Assembly (NCBI RefSeq): GCF_017301635.1
Contig: NZ_CP071091.1
Coordinates: forward strand, 2,058,001-2,122,000
Direction of reading: 5' to 3'
Source: Myxococcus landrumus
GTDB taxonomy: Bacteria > Myxococcota > Myxococcia > Myxococcales > Myxococcaceae
Length of the DNA: 64,000 bases
In this document: positions 43,723-54,444 of the stretch, piece after piece
Layout of the letters: every line of letters starts with the position of its first letter
How positions within the stretch are numbered: position 1 is the first letter of the stretch
Position numbers and translations under genes: made by a program
Notes under the pieces: generated by a model
Seen by the model: only the letters and a program-made list of their open reading frames with translations
Told to the model about the DNA's origin: nothing
Databases searched by the model: none

Positions 43723-44861
43723 CTACTTGTCGTCGGTCCGCTTCGGCGTGGTCTTCTTCTCCAGCATCTTCTTGGCGAACTGCTGCACCGCCGCGGGCAC
43801 GTTCTTGTCCCGGCTCAGGTCCTTGAGCTCGTTGTCGCGCAGCACGTTCAGGAACTTCATCGTGACGGTGAGCGGCACCTTGGGGTTCTTCACCAGGGCC
43901 AGCTTCACCTTCATGTTCTTCGTCCACTCGCGGTTGTTGTAGATGACGCGAAGGACGTCCTCCATGATGGCCCGGTTGGCCGCGCACGACAGCACCTCGC
44001 CGTCGGTGATGCGCGGGCTGCGGATGACGGCCACGGCCACCAGCTTGTTCGTGTCCCGGATGAGCGCGCCGCGGGCCTCCTTGTTGCCCAGCGTCGCCAG
44101 CTTGATCTTCTCCGAGATGGACATCTTCATCAGCCGCTGCGCCAGCGTCAGGCGCTTGCCCTCCTCGAGCGGCGCGGCGTTCTCGTCCGTCACCTCGCCC
44201 CCCATCTCCTGGAGGACCTGCTCGGCCGTGGGGCCCGGGTCCGGAGGCGCCTCCGCGGCCTCGGGGCCGAACAGGCGCACGCGCGCGGCCTTCATCTGCG
44301 GCACGTCCGTCAGCTGCATCCCGCTGCGCACCGCGAAGTCACAGACGCTGTCGATGATCGACACCGGCACCTGCGCGTTGGAGCAGAGGTTGCGCAGGAT
44401 GTCTTCGTGGCGCAGCAGGCGGAGCTGGTTCTGTCCGATGATCTCCGCCAGCTTCGCGCCGCAGTCCCGGGCCACCGCCGCGACGGCCTCGTCGGGCGTG
44501 CTGGCGTTGAGGACGAGCATCTCCGCGTACGCGTCCTTCTCCTTCAACATCCCCAGGAAGTAGCCCAGCACCTGAGGCTGCACTTCCTCGTCGCGCAGCG
44601 CGGAGCCGAGAATCTTCTCCGGGAGCCCCGCGGACGTCTTCGCCGCCGTCTCGCGCACCGCCGCGTCCGCGTCGAACGTCAGCATGAAGAGCGCACCCAG
44701 CATGTCCGACGGGCTGAGGGGCACCAGCGACTTGGCGGCCATCATGCGCAGCGGCACCGGCGCCGCGGGGTCCACGTGCTTGCGCAGGTTGGGCGGCAGG
44801 AACTCCGCGTTGAAGGGGCAGCCGGGGGGCGGCGCCGGGATGTTGCTGGGGGCGGCGGTCG

Positions 44862-44865
<4 letters not shown>
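43723..44865 (-). CDS. HEAT-like repeat protein (DUF2336-like pattern)
   Basis: 380 aa. Mostly helical with repeated 'ML...[15 protein letters not shown]', '[17 protein letters not shown]' and '[23 protein letters not shown]' type units that resemble HEAT/DUF2336 helices, ending in a basic Lys-rich tail. No signal or membrane segment. It overlaps coaX by 4 bp, so it belongs to the birA-coaX operon. It is probably a cytoplasmic scaffold; no enzymatic motif is visible. Family identity is by repeat pattern only. Confidence 0.8.
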
Positions 44866-45632
<767 letters not shown>

Positions 45633-45685
45633 CACGTCGCGCACTCTACTCCGAAGGGGCGCTCCACGGGCCGACTTGCCGGGCC

Positions 45686-46705
45686 CTACCGCGTGCGCTG
45701 CGGCTGCCGGGGACGGAGCTGCTCGACGTCGCCCGCGAGCACCCGCTCCACCTGCCCCGCCTCGGTGCGCACGAGCAGCGCGCCCGACGGGTCGATGTCC
45801 ACCGCCAGGCCTCGCAGCTCACTGCGGTCCGTGCGGACCAGCACGTCCTGGCCCAGCGTGGAGGACAGCTCCTTCCAGCGGGCACGCACCGCGTCGAAGC
45901 CCGTCTCCAGGTACAGGTCCAGCCACTCCTCCATCCGCGTCCAGAGGCCGGCGGCGAACTGGGCCCGGTGCACCTTCTCGCCTCGGGCCAGGGACACCGA
46001 CGTGGCCGTCTCCCGCAGCTCCTCGGGGAAGTGCTCCGCCTGGCAGTTCAGGTTGACCCCCACGCCGACGATGACGAAGTGGACCCGCTCCGGCTCGGCG
46101 GAGAGCTCCGTGAGGATGCCCGCCACCTTGCGGCCGGAGATCTGGACGTCGTTGGGCCACTTGATGGCCGCGTCGGCGCCGAACTCGCGCAGGTTCTCGG
46201 CCAGGGCCACGGCCGCCACGAGGGTCAGCTCGGGAGCCCGCTGCGGCGGCAATTCCGGGCGGAGGATGGCGGAGAAGTACAGGTTGAGCCCGGGGGGAGA
46301 CACCCAGGCGCGCCCCCGGCGTCCCTTGCCGGAGGTCTGCTGCTCGGCCACCACGACCTCGCCGTGTTCGGCGCCGTCCTGTGCCAGCCGGAAGGCCACC
46401 TCGTTGGTGGAGCCCACCACGGCGTGGTGGTGGAGGGTGCGGCCCAGCTCGCGAGTCCCTAGCAGCGGGGTGACTTCCAGCGACGTGAGGCGATCCGGCA
46501 CCTCCACCAGCCGGTAGCCCCGTGCGGGGATGGCCTCGATGCGGTAGCCCTTGGTGCGAAGCGCCTCCACGCGCTTCCAGACGGCCGTGCGGGAGAGCCC
46601 CAGCTTGCCCGACAGGGTCTCGCCAGAGGTGTAGTCGTCACCGCTCTCAGAGAGGAACCCCAGGATGAGTTCCTCTTGCGTCTGCTCGATTGTTTCCACG
46701 GCCAC
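45686..46705 (-). CDS. birA: Biotin-protein ligase / biotin operon repressor
   Basis: 339 aa, GTG start with GAGG 8 nt upstream. N-terminal winged HTH (~8-70: '[32 protein letters not shown]' in parts), central ligase ~85-280 with '[11 protein letters not shown]', '[10 protein letters not shown]' (biotinyl-AMP loop), 'KWPNDV' and 'KVAGILTEL', and C-terminal SH3-like domain ~285-330. It attaches biotin to carboxylase carrier proteins and, with the HTH, probably represses biotin genes. First of a run with coaX and the HEAT-like gene. Confidence 0.97.
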   Translation of the reverse strand: MAVETIEQTQEELILGFLSESGDDYTSGETLSGKLGLSRTAVWKRVEALRTKGYRIEAIPARGYRLVEVPDRLTSLEVTPLLGTRELGRTLHHHAVVGSTNEVAFRLAQDGAEHGEVVVAEQQTSGKGRRGRAWVSPPGLNLYFSAILRPELPPQRAPELTLVAAVALAENLREFGADAAIKWPNDVQISGRKVAGILTELSAEPERVHFVIVGVGVNLNCQAEHFPEELRETATSVSLARGEKVHRAQFAAGLWTRMEEWLDLYLETGFDAVRARWKELSSTLGQDVLVRTDRSELRGLAVDIDPSGALLVRTEAGQVERVLAGDVEQLRPRQPQRTR

Positions 46706-46803
46706 GGCGACACCTCACAAGAGGCGCAAGGGTATGGAGCGGCGCCGAGGCTTTCAACCCACCGGGTTCGCGACCCGAGGCTCCCTGTTCACCGGCCCGG
46801 GAT

Positions 46804-47424
46804 TCAGCGAGCCGGAGGGCTTCCGTGCGAGGACGCGCCGCCCTTCAACTCGTAGGACACCAGCTCCAGGCGAGTCTGGGGGATGCGCTGCTGGTTGGCG
46901 GTCTCCACGGCCGTCTCCAGACGGACCATGCCCACGCCCGGGGCGAACGTCATCGTGTTGATGAGCGTGGCCTTGGCATCGACCCGGTTGCGCCCTTCCA
47001 CCTCGATGCACGACGGGAAGGTGCCCGCGGGGGTGTCGCAAGAGCCGCCCGCCTGGACAATCTGGTAGCGCTCCGTGGAGGACACCGACACCACGTTCGT
47101 CCACGCCTGGCCGGTGCGCAGGGGGGCTCGGAGCAGGTAGCGCTTGGGGTCCCTCAAACCGTAGGCATCCACGGAGAACTGGCCGCCCTGATTGTCGTGA
47201 AAGTAACCCTCTTCCTGCTTGAGGATCTCCACGGTGAAGGAGCGGTCGGCCCGTCCGTTGAGCCGGTACGTCCACTTGTTGCCGACGGCGAGCGGGTAGT
47301 AATCCGCCACGTCTCCGGTGGCGGACCGAGCCTCGGGCTCCGCCTCCACGCGCCTGGCGCAGCCGCTTCCCAGCACCATGGCGGCCAGCAGGACCGCGCC
47401 ACCCACTCCGAACGAACGCGTCAT
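46804..47424 (-). CDS. Lipoprotein of unknown function
   Basis: 206 aa from the ATG at 47424. Signal peptide with 'LGSGC' (Cys22), a slightly non-standard lipobox. The mature protein is a beta-rich domain with 'YYPLAVGNKWTYRLNG' near its start and two cysteines ('GGSCDTP', 'FPSCIEVEGRN') likely forming a disulphide. The opening motif is common in uncharacterised surface lipoproteins of myxobacteria. It starts 7 bp after the HEAT-repeat lipoprotein stop, forming a two-gene operon. Confidence 0.82.
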   Translation of the reverse strand: MTRSFGVGGAVLLAAMVLGSGCARRVEAEPEARSATGDVADYYPLAVGNKWTYRLNGRADRSFTVEILKQEEGYFHDNQGGQFSVDAYGLRDPKRYLLRAPLRTGQAWTNVVSVSSTERYQIVQAGGSCDTPAGTFPSCIEVEGRNRVDAKATLINTMTFAPGVGMVRLETAVETANQQRIPQTRLELVSYELKGGASSHGSPPAR

Positions 47425-47431
47425 CTCGATG

Positions 47432-48346
47432 TCAGTCCGCGTGGTCCCGGCCACGCGCCTCCGCGGTGATGTGCTTGCGTGAAGCGTAGAGCGTCTCCAG
47501 GGCCTGCTGCGCCGCGGCCTGCACGGCTGGCGCGTCATGCCCCTGGGCCACGGTATACAAGTATGCCTCCGCCTCGGGGCCACCAATCTCGCCCACGGCG
47601 AAGACCAGCTCCTGCACGAAGCCATTGTCCCGGCCTCGCGCCAGGTCGATGAGCGCCGGCACGGCGACGCGGGCCTTCATCTCGACAAGGGCGCCGATCG
47701 TCTTGCGCAGGGCGTCTCCATCGGAGGACTCCTTCAGACGCTCGATGAGCAGCGGGGCCGCAGCGGGGTGCTGACGTTCGGCCAGGGTGCGCAAGGCGAA
47801 TTCACGGATGCGCGCATCGTCCGCGTGGAGTTCCTGGACCAGGGCCTCATCGGTGCGCTCCAGGGCGGCGAGCTGGAGCACCGAGGAGTCCGTCACCTGA
47901 CGGAGCACGGCCTCCAGCGCGGTGCGCATGGCGGACTGTCGTCCCTCTGGAGTGTCCTCCAGGACGGGGGCTTCGCCGAGGCCGACGACTTCGTAGCGCT
48001 GTGGCAGGTCTCCGCCGAAGCGCTCCAGGACGAGGTTGGCGCCGACCTCCGCGAAGCTGCGTGGGTCTCCGTCCTTCAGCACCTCGCGGGTGAACGGAAT
48101 CTCCAGCGTGAGGCGCCAGGGGCGCACGTCGCGCGGGGTGTCCTCGCCTTTCAGCTCGAAGCGGCCGGAAGACTTCAGCGCGTGGGAGAACAGTGTCGCG
48201 ACGCCCTCCGGGGCAATCCCCAGCAGGGCGTTGTCTCGGACCGTGGCACCGGACACATCCACGGGCGCCACGACATGGCGTGGCGCCTGCGAGCGGCAGG
48301 CACCAAGGAGGACGACGCAGAAGGCGAGCATCAGGGCCGGCTTCAT
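47432..48346 (-). CDS. HEAT-repeat lipoprotein
   Basis: 304 aa. Signal peptide with a good lipobox ('LLGAC', Cys17). Residues ~25-150 are a beta-rich domain. Residues ~155-295 carry HEAT/PBS-lyase-like helical repeats ('DARIREFALRTLAERQHPAAAPLLIERL', 'ALVEMKARVAVPALIDLA', 'QELVFAVGEIGGPEAEAYL' in order). Probably an outer-membrane-anchored scaffold facing the periplasm. It follows a 640 bp gap with a tandem repeat. Confidence 0.85.
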   Translation of the reverse strand: MKPALMLAFCVVLLGACRSQAPRHVVAPVDVSGATVRDNALLGIAPEGVATLFSHALKSSGRFELKGEDTPRDVRPWRLTLEIPFTREVLKDGDPRSFAEVGANLVLERFGGDLPQRYEVVGLGEAPVLEDTPEGRQSAMRTALEAVLRQVTDSSVLQLAALERTDEALVQELHADDARIREFALRTLAERQHPAAAPLLIERLKESSDGDALRKTIGALVEMKARVAVPALIDLARGRDNGFVQELVFAVGEIGGPEAEAYLYTVAQGHDAPAVQAAAQQALETLYASRKHITAEARGRDHAD

Positions 48347-48987
48347 CGCCCGCTCAGGGTAACACCCGAATCGGACCTGTGCCGGTCATTCCCGCCCGCC
48401 GGGGACGAAGGGTGTTACCTCGGGCCCACTTCTGGGGCCCCTGACGGGGAGCACGGTCCCTCGCACCTCGTGCGACCTGGCGCATCTTGCAGAGAGCACG
48501 CTTGTGTGCGGAGGGAGTCGTGGACGGAGGTGGCCGTACGGACGAGGCCGCTCACGGTTGATGCGAGCCGCGACATCCCCCGCGCCCCTCAACGCGTAGG
48601 CGCATGTCCCAACCCTCTGAAGAGTGACTGGGATGCAGCAGCGAAGTGGACGCAACCTCTCGCGCCTCGTGCGAGTCACACCGTCCACTCCCAACGACCG
48701 TCCCTGTCCCCGAAGGGGGGCGGACGCGAAGGCCATGGAGTGGGCGCAGCCTTTACCACCGCGTGCGAGTCACACCATCCATTCCCCACGACCGTCTCTG
48801 CCTCGAAGGGAGACCTGGACGCGAAGGCAATGGAGTGGACGCGGACTCAACCACCGCGTGCGAGTCACACCGTCCACTCCCAACAACCGTCCCTGTCCTC
48901 GAAGCGTGACCTGGACGAGGAAGCCACGGAGTGGACGCGGCCTTGCGACCGCGCCCACTCATCATGGCTATCGACGACGCGGAAGCG
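48347..48987. other. 640 bp intergenic region with tandem repeats
   Basis: No credible gene: readings through it change frame between repeat copies and lack ribosome sites. The first ~300 bp are unique sequence; the last ~320 bp hold the ~95 bp repeat array. It separates two minus-strand genes, so it should hold the promoter of the HEAT lipoprotein operon. Confidence 0.7.
48645..48967. repeat. ~95 bp degenerate tandem repeat, 3 copies plus a partial
   Basis: Each copy starts AGTGG(A/G)CGC (48645, 48739, 48834, 48930), giving periods of 94, 95 and 96 bp. Inside each is the core CGTGCGAGTCACACC, then TCCA(C/T)TCCC, ACGACCGTC or ACAACCGTC, and CTCGAAG. The fourth copy stops after ~38 bp. The periods are not multiples of three, so the array is not a coding repeat. 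No spacer/repeat alternation, so not CRISPR. Confidence 0.85.
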
Positions 48988-51144
48988 TCAGCCCTCGCTC
49001 CCCTCAGCGGGCAACTTGGGCGGAGTGGACGCCTCCGAATGTGGCTCGGAGGACTCACCCTCCGGACCCGCCGCCTTCGTGACGGCCTCACCCTGAGGAG
49101 CCTGTTCCACTCCAGCGGCCTCCGTCGCACCTTCAGTCACCGGCACCGCGGCGGCCACACTCTCGGCCGGCTGCGCCGCGACTTCCGGCTGCGCCGCCTC
49201 GGACGCGGACTCCGTCGAAGCCACAGCGCCAGACTCGACACCCGTCGAGATCTCAGCGCCCGACTCCGTACCCTGCGCCTCACCACCCGAAGATGCGGCG
49301 CCTTCCGTCTGCGCGGCGCCAGCCTCGGGAGCCGTCACGGCACCCTCGGCCCCTGCACCCGCCGCGGCGGCATCACCCTGCGGCGCACCCGCCGGCGTGG
49401 CGCCAGCCTCCGCGCCCCGGTTGCCACGCCCCCGGCGCCCACGACGACGACGACGACGACGCTTGCGATCACCCTGCGCGGCATCGGCACCACCCTCGGC
49501 GGCGGCGCCCTCCGGACGAGCACCCACGAAGGCGCTCGCGGCCTCCAGGTCGTCGTCCTCGCCCTCGTCATCCCCGTCGTCGCCCTCTTCGTCCTCCGCC
49601 CCCGTGGACTGCGGTGCCTGCACGGGCGCGGCGGGAATCACCTCGCGGGGCTCAACCGCGGCCCCACCCTCGCGAGCCTCCGCACCCTCCACGGAGACCT
49701 CGACCTCGTCGCCCGAGCGAGCCTCACGCCGCTCCCGCTCACGACGACGCTTCTCGCGCGGACGCTCCGTCGGAGCAGCAGCGACCTCGCCACCCTCCTC
49801 CTCGCGCGTCTGCTTCTCGCGCTGACGCTCCTCGCGACGCTTCTGGGCCTCCTCGGCGTCCAGCTTCGCGGCCTCGAAGAAGCGCTCGTCCACCTCGTAC
49901 AGCTCGACGCGCGTGACGGTGACGGCCGTCTCGGCCTCCAGGAACTTCTCACCCAGCGCGTCCCCGCACCACAGCATCACCAGCGAGCCGCTGGCCTGCG
50001 CCTCGGTGCGCGCGTCCCCGCGCACATCGCCCGCGGTCACCAGCAAGCCCACCTGCGCCGAGTAGTGGCTCAGGTCGCGACGCAGCTCCTGCACGCTCTT
50101 GCGGTCGATGGCCGGAGTGCCCTTGAGCATCCGCACCGCGTAGCGCAGCTCCACGCTGCCCTCGCGCTTGCGCGCCGTGAGCAAAGGACCTTCCTTGGAG
50201 CGCTTGGCCACCTTCAGCTCGCGGAAGCCCAACGCGTGCATCATCTTCACCACGGACTTCTCGAACGTTCCCACGTCCGCGTCGCCCAGGCGCTTGCGCA
50301 GCCCCCGAGCCACCGCGCGGCGCGCGTCCTTGAGCGACGTGCGCAGCGTGGTCAGCAGCGCGGCATCCACCACCGGCTCGCTCGCCACCGCGGCGGCTCC
50401 CGTCCGAGCCAACACCGGACGTCCCGCCTCCAGCGGAATCCCCAGCGCCTGCGCGAACGCGGCCTGCAGCTCCAGCGACGGAGCCTCGCTCGGCGAACCC
50501 GCGCGCTCCAGCGTCACCTCACCAGAGTCCTTGTTGAACGCGTACTGCGGCCGGCGGCCCGCGTCGATGCGGCGCTGGTTGTCCTCCAGGAGCGCCGTGA
50601 GCACCGCCTCCACCGTGAGGTCCTCGGCGCACAGCTCCTTGCTCCGAGCCCGCTCGATGATGGCCTCGGTGCGCAGCCCGGCGTCGGCATCGCTGAGGAT
50701 TTCGAACACCACCTCTGGCAGCGGCGGGAAACGCTTGCGCTTTCCACCCCGCTCCTCGTCTTCGTCCCTCCGGCGTTTGCGCTCACTGCCGCGACCTGCC
50801 GCCCGCACGTTGTCCGTGCGTGGCTCCGGATGACGCTCCGCCGGCCTCAAGGGCGGCAGGTCCTCTTCCGGATTCGGCTCGATTACGCCAGTCTGTGCCA
50901 GGGCCTCTACATCCTCGGGAATCGACCAATCCACCAACGCGAAGGTGTCCTTCGCGGTCACAATCACCTTGCGGTCCCTCGTGCGGCGCGCCATGGCGGC
51001 CAAGCGCGAGAGCATCGTCACTTCGGGCGTCTTGCCGACGTGGGAGAGCAGGCTCTGTTGGATGGACTTCTCTGTGATTTCAAGGAAGTGGAGGGGACGA
51101 CCTTCGCTCTCCAGGACTCGGAGCGCGGCCTCGTAGAATGTCAT
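48988..51144 (-). CDS. HARE-HTH protein with Mrr-like domain and RNase E-like basic tail
   Basis: 718 aa. Residues 1-75 match the HARE-HTH winged helix ('FYEAALRVLESEGRPLHFLEITEKS', 'LLSHVGKTPEVTML' in order). Residues ~250-410 resemble a restriction-endonuclease (Mrr-like) fold: 'FEKSVVKMMHALGFRELKVAKRS', 'LRRDLSHYSAQVGLLVTAGDV'; the usual D-(D/E)-x-K is not clear. The last ~290 residues are low-complexity, first Glu/Arg coiled coil, then acidic, then an Arg tract ('RKRRRRRRRGRRGRG') and an Ala/Glu tail, like RNase E scaffolds. It may link nucleic acid binding to RNA; inference. Encoded alone on the strand, 98 bp from a divergent gene. Confidence 0.8.
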   Translation of the reverse strand: MTFYEAALRVLESEGRPLHFLEITEKSIQQSLLSHVGKTPEVTMLSRLAAMARRTRDRKVIVTAKDTFALVDWSIPEDVEALAQTGVIEPNPEEDLPPLRPAERHPEPRTDNVRAAGRGSERKRRRDEDEERGGKRKRFPPLPEVVFEILSDADAGLRTEAIIERARSKELCAEDLTVEAVLTALLEDNQRRIDAGRRPQYAFNKDSGEVTLERAGSPSEAPSLELQAAFAQALGIPLEAGRPVLARTGAAAVASEPVVDAALLTTLRTSLKDARRAVARGLRKRLGDADVGTFEKSVVKMMHALGFRELKVAKRSKEGPLLTARKREGSVELRYAVRMLKGTPAIDRKSVQELRRDLSHYSAQVGLLVTAGDVRGDARTEAQASGSLVMLWCGDALGEKFLEAETAVTVTRVELYEVDERFFEAAKLDAEEAQKRREERQREKQTREEEGGEVAAAPTERPREKRRRERERREARSGDEVEVSVEGAEAREGGAAVEPREVIPAAPVQAPQSTGAEDEEGDDGDDEGEDDDLEAASAFVGARPEGAAAEGGADAAQGDRKRRRRRRRGRRGRGNRGAEAGATPAGAPQGDAAAAGAGAEGAVTAPEAGAAQTEGAASSGGEAQGTESGAEISTGVESGAVASTESASEAAQPEVAAQPAESVAAAVPVTEGATEAAGVEQAPQGEAVTKAAGPEGESSEPHSEASTPPKLPAEGSEG

Positions 51145-51242
51145 CGAGTATTCCCCAAGAATTCCGAACGGTTACAAAAATGTAGGTCCGTATGGGCGGC
51201 GGATGCTAGCCATCGCTAAACTGGCTTGTCAACGAACGGAAG

Positions 51243-53441
51243 ATGACCCGCATACGCATCGGACATCGCTGGAAACGCGAACCCTCGGCCTCCCCGCTGG
51301 ATTCCATCGCACTGGAACTGGATGGAGTGGACCTTCTGTCCGGAGCGGTTGAGGAGTCCTTAGCAGAAGTAGTGCCCGCTTTGGTGCGCGCCGTGGCATC
51401 CCTGTACACGGGAGGCCAGGGAATGGCCCAGGTTTCCTTGGCGGAGGCCCACCTGGAGCTGGTGCTGAGGCGGGTGGGACCCCAGGTGGAGCTGCTCGTG
51501 GCCAACCTGGCGCGACCCGCCCGGCTCATGCGTCCCCCTGTGAAAGTGGACGTGGACGAGCTGGTGGAAGCGGTCCGAACCACCGGAACACGCTTCCTGG
51601 CGGACGTCACCCAGCTGGCCCCTCGGGCGGTCTCCGCCCCTCTGGCCCAAGCCCTCGCCGAGCCCCTCAAGCAACTGGCCCGGCCCGCCCGACCTCCCGA
51701 GGAGGAACCCTCCCGTCCATCCGTGAAGCGGGTGGAGCCCCCTGCCCTCACCGGCTTCGGTTTCGAGCTGCGAGGCACCAGCGCCCGCGCGGGCCGCGAC
51801 GGAGGAAAGCGGGGCACGGCCGGAATGCTCGCCCCTCTATTGACCGCAGGTGAGGTCTGGCTCTCACTCCCAGGCCGACCCGAAGCCTGGAAGGTGCAGG
51901 CCCCTCCGTTCCTGACGGTGCTCGAGCTCTCGCGGCAGGCCGTGGAACTCACACGTGCAGTGGAACTGGGCGAGGCTCGCTTCGAGCTGGCGCCCGCGGG
52001 GGCTCGGACTCCGCTGCTGTTGGACCTCAAGGAGGGCAAGGCGAAGACGGGGCGCACGGGGACGGCGTTCGCGCTCACTGGCACGGACCTGGCCGCCGCC
52101 CTCTTCCACCTCGGCGAGGCGCTCGGCGCGGCCTTCGCGGAGGAAGACCGCACGCTGGTCAGCAACCCGTACCTGGTGGAGCTGGCGGACCGCTGTCGCG
52201 AGGGCCTCTCCCATCTGCGTGGACCGGTGGAGCCTCCCGAGCGCACGGGCGCGGCCCGGGAGAAGCGCTCGCGGTCGACCGGGAGCGCCTCGAAGCCGCT
52301 CAAGGTTCCCGGCCGACTGCGGAGGCTGCGCTTCGAGAAGCTGTGGGAACAGCGCGGAATCGACGACGCGGAAGAGTCCCGGCTCCTTCTGGGCCGTCAT
52401 GGCCCCGTCTGCTGCGCGCCCCAGGTGGCGGTCGCCTTCTCGCGCAAGGACGGAACGAAGCTCTGGAAGCGGGCGGCCCCCTTGGGCGTGGCCGCGGCGG
52501 CGGATGGCCACGCCGTCGCGGCGGACGTGTCGCGCGTCTACGGCTTCACGGGCCGAGGCACGGGCGCGCGTTGGCTGCATGACCACGACGGAATCCCCCT
52601 GGGGCCGTTGCTCCTGCGAAAGGACGGGCTGCTCCTCACGCTCTCCGAGGACCGCACCGTGGTGGCCTTCGCCGAGGCCACGGGCCGCGAGGTGTGGCGG
52701 CTGGCGCCACCGCGCACGCAACGAAGCTGGCTCACGACGCAAGGCCATCGAGCCCTGGTGACGACGGACTCGGGCTACGTCTACGGCCTCGACCTCGAGG
52801 ATGGACAGGTGCGCTTCCGGATGCGCGCTCCGCTGCCCTTCCACGGACAACCCGTGCCCTGGGGCCGGCGCTTCCTCGCGCTGCTGGGCCGAGGCTCTCG
52901 CTGGGCCCTCCTCCTCGCCGATGCGCACACCGGCGAAGCCGAGTGGACCCACGAGCCGGACCTCACCCACCCTTCCGCGCCGCTGCCGGTGGGCTCGCGC
53001 GTGTTCCTCGCGGGCGAGCGCGAACGCGAGGGGGTCCTGCTGTGCCTGGACAAGAAGGGGCAGCCCGTCTGGGAGCGCCCCCTGAACCTGGGGCCGGGCC
53101 CCTATGCGCTGGCGCCCCTTCCGCGAGCAGTCGTGGTGACGAGCGCCTCGGGTGCCGCGGCGCGAGTGGCGGCATCGGGCACCATCGACTGGCGCGTGGG
53201 TGCCGCGGGAGAGCCGCTCATCGGCGCGCTCCCGGCACGCACCGCGCGAGGCGTGACGCTGGTGCCCGGTGAGCGAGTGCGCGCGGTGGACCCCCGAGGG
53301 GGCCAGGTGCTGGCCGAGGTGCGCGCGGGGGTGGGGCTCGTCGCGCTCCAGGCGGACGTGCGCCTCAACCTCTTCTTCCTGGACGACACCGGCACGCTGT
53401 CCGCGTACCGGCTGGGCACCCACTTCACCGTCGTGGAGTGA
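51243..53441 (+). CDS. PQQ-like beta-propeller repeat protein
   Basis: 732 aa. Residues ~1-340 are a unique, mostly helical/beta N-terminal part with a basic linker at ~150-165 and ~335-355. Residues ~375-732 are PQQ-type propeller blades, each with an 'A-D...VYGFTGRGTGARWL', 'AFAEATGREVWRL', 'YVYGLDLEDGQVRF' or 'LCLDKKGQPVWE' repeat (blade-ending Trp). No signal peptide is visible, so probably cytoplasmic despite the propeller. Role unknown. Divergent from the HARE-HTH gene. Confidence 0.82.
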   Translation: MTRIRIGHRWKREPSASPLDSIALELDGVDLLSGAVEESLAEVVPALVRAVASLYTGGQGMAQVSLAEAHLELVLRRVGPQVELLVANLARPARLMRPPVKVDVDELVEAVRTTGTRFLADVTQLAPRAVSAPLAQALAEPLKQLARPARPPEEEPSRPSVKRVEPPALTGFGFELRGTSARAGRDGGKRGTAGMLAPLLTAGEVWLSLPGRPEAWKVQAPPFLTVLELSRQAVELTRAVELGEARFELAPAGARTPLLLDLKEGKAKTGRTGTAFALTGTDLAAALFHLGEALGAAFAEEDRTLVSNPYLVELADRCREGLSHLRGPVEPPERTGAAREKRSRSTGSASKPLKVPGRLRRLRFEKLWEQRGIDDAEESRLLLGRHGPVCCAPQVAVAFSRKDGTKLWKRAAPLGVAAAADGHAVAADVSRVYGFTGRGTGARWLHDHDGIPLGPLLLRKDGLLLTLSEDRTVVAFAEATGREVWRLAPPRTQRSWLTTQGHRALVTTDSGYVYGLDLEDGQVRFRMRAPLPFHGQPVPWGRRFLALLGRGSRWALLLADAHTGEAEWTHEPDLTHPSAPLPVGSRVFLAGEREREGVLLCLDKKGQPVWERPLNLGPGPYALAPLPRAVVVTSASGAAARVAASGTIDWRVGAAGEPLIGALPARTARGVTLVPGERVRAVDPRGGQVLAEVRAGVGLVALQADVRLNLFFLDDTGTLSAYRLGTHFTVVE

Positions 53442-53477
53442 GGAGAGCGCGAGCGGGCTCTCCTCACGTCGCACGAC

Positions 53478-54392
53478 TCAGTTCGCGGCGGCCTTCTTCG
53501 CCGGGTCGATCTCCTCCTCGGGCCGCTCCTCCTGGGTGGCGCCTTCCCACGTCTCGCCCGCACCGAGCTTCCACTCGGAGGGGACGTCCAGCTTCCACGC
53601 GTAGGTGGCCATGGCATCGCCGCCCGACGCCGCACGCGAGGACACGGTGGTCGTCATCTCCATCCGCGCCACTTCGCTCGGCATCAGGTCCAGGTCGTAG
53701 TGGCCCAGCACCATCTGCGGCGGGAACTCCGCGATGAAGCGCTCCGGGTGGTCGATCTTCATCGACGGGTCACTCCCGCGCATCTCCCCCAGCAGCTTCC
53801 CCTTCGCGTCGAGCAGCCTCCACACGGTGTCGAACGTCGCGCTGGTCAGCATCTTGCGGACCTTGCCCTCGTCCTTGAGCTGGCGCTGGGCGCCCCACAC
53901 CACCAGCTGCAGCCGGACCTGCGGCTTGCCCATCACCATGATGACGTCCGACGACACGACATCCAGGCGCATGCCCTTGTCCGTCGACGTCCACATCGGG
54001 CGGTAGCGACCCTCGCGCAGGCTGTCGAAGATCTTCCGCGTGTAGTCGTAGAACGCCTTGCGGTCCCCGGCGCGCTCGTCCTTGCCGCTGTCCGCGCGCT
54101 TCTCCAGCTCCTGGAGATAGTTGTCGAAGTTCTTGTTGCCGTTGAACGCCTTCAGGTGGTCGTCCACCTGCTCGAAGTAGTTCTTGAAGAAGGGCTTGAG
54201 CTCCTCGCGATAGGCGTTCTCGTCCGGATTGGCGCGCATCCAACCCACGCGCTCGAGATAGTCGGCGTGGATGCGCTGGACGTCCGCCTCGCGCTGCGCC
54301 TCCTTGGTGCGGGCACTGGCGCTGCGGTAGCTCATGATGGCGCCCAGCAGCACACCAGCGACGAGGACAATGACTCCGAAATAGCGCTTCAA
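53478..54392 (-). CDS. Membrane-anchored protein of unknown function
   Basis: 304 aa, starting at TTG 54392 with GGGAG 8 nt upstream. One N-terminal transmembrane segment (~5-20), a charged helical region (~25-130: 'RIHADYLERVGWMRANPDENAYREEL' in parts), then a beta domain (~140-290) with 'VRLQLVVWGAQRQLKDEG' and 'VLGHYDLDLMPSEVARMEMTTTV'. The C-terminus is acidic. Periplasmic, single-anchor. No family recognised. Convergent with the propeller gene and divergent from 54445. Confidence 0.8.
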   Translation of the reverse strand: MKRYFGVIVLVAGVLLGAIMSYRSASARTKEAQREADVQRIHADYLERVGWMRANPDENAYREELKPFFKNYFEQVDDHLKAFNGNKNFDNYLQELEKRADSGKDERAGDRKAFYDYTRKIFDSLREGRYRPMWTSTDKGMRLDVVSSDVIMVMGKPQVRLQLVVWGAQRQLKDEGKVRKMLTSATFDTVWRLLDAKGKLLGEMRGSDPSMKIDHPERFIAEFPPQMVLGHYDLDLMPSEVARMEMTTTVSSRAASGGDAMATYAWKLDVPSEWKLGAGETWEGATQEERPEEEIDPAKKAAAN

Positions 54393-54444
54393 GCGGCAGT
54401 CTCCCTGTGCGGTGGAGCAGGCAGTGATATGAAAATTCCCCAAC

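Noticed and set aside
48645-48967. Repeat array as CRISPR
   Set aside because: Units are contiguous ~95 bp with diverged sequence throughout; there is no short exact repeat alternating with unique spacers and no cas gene.
48624-49082. Open frames encoding Pro/Arg/Ser-rich peptides across the repeat array
   Set aside because: Copies differ in length by 1-2 bp so the frame is not kept between units; no ribosome site.
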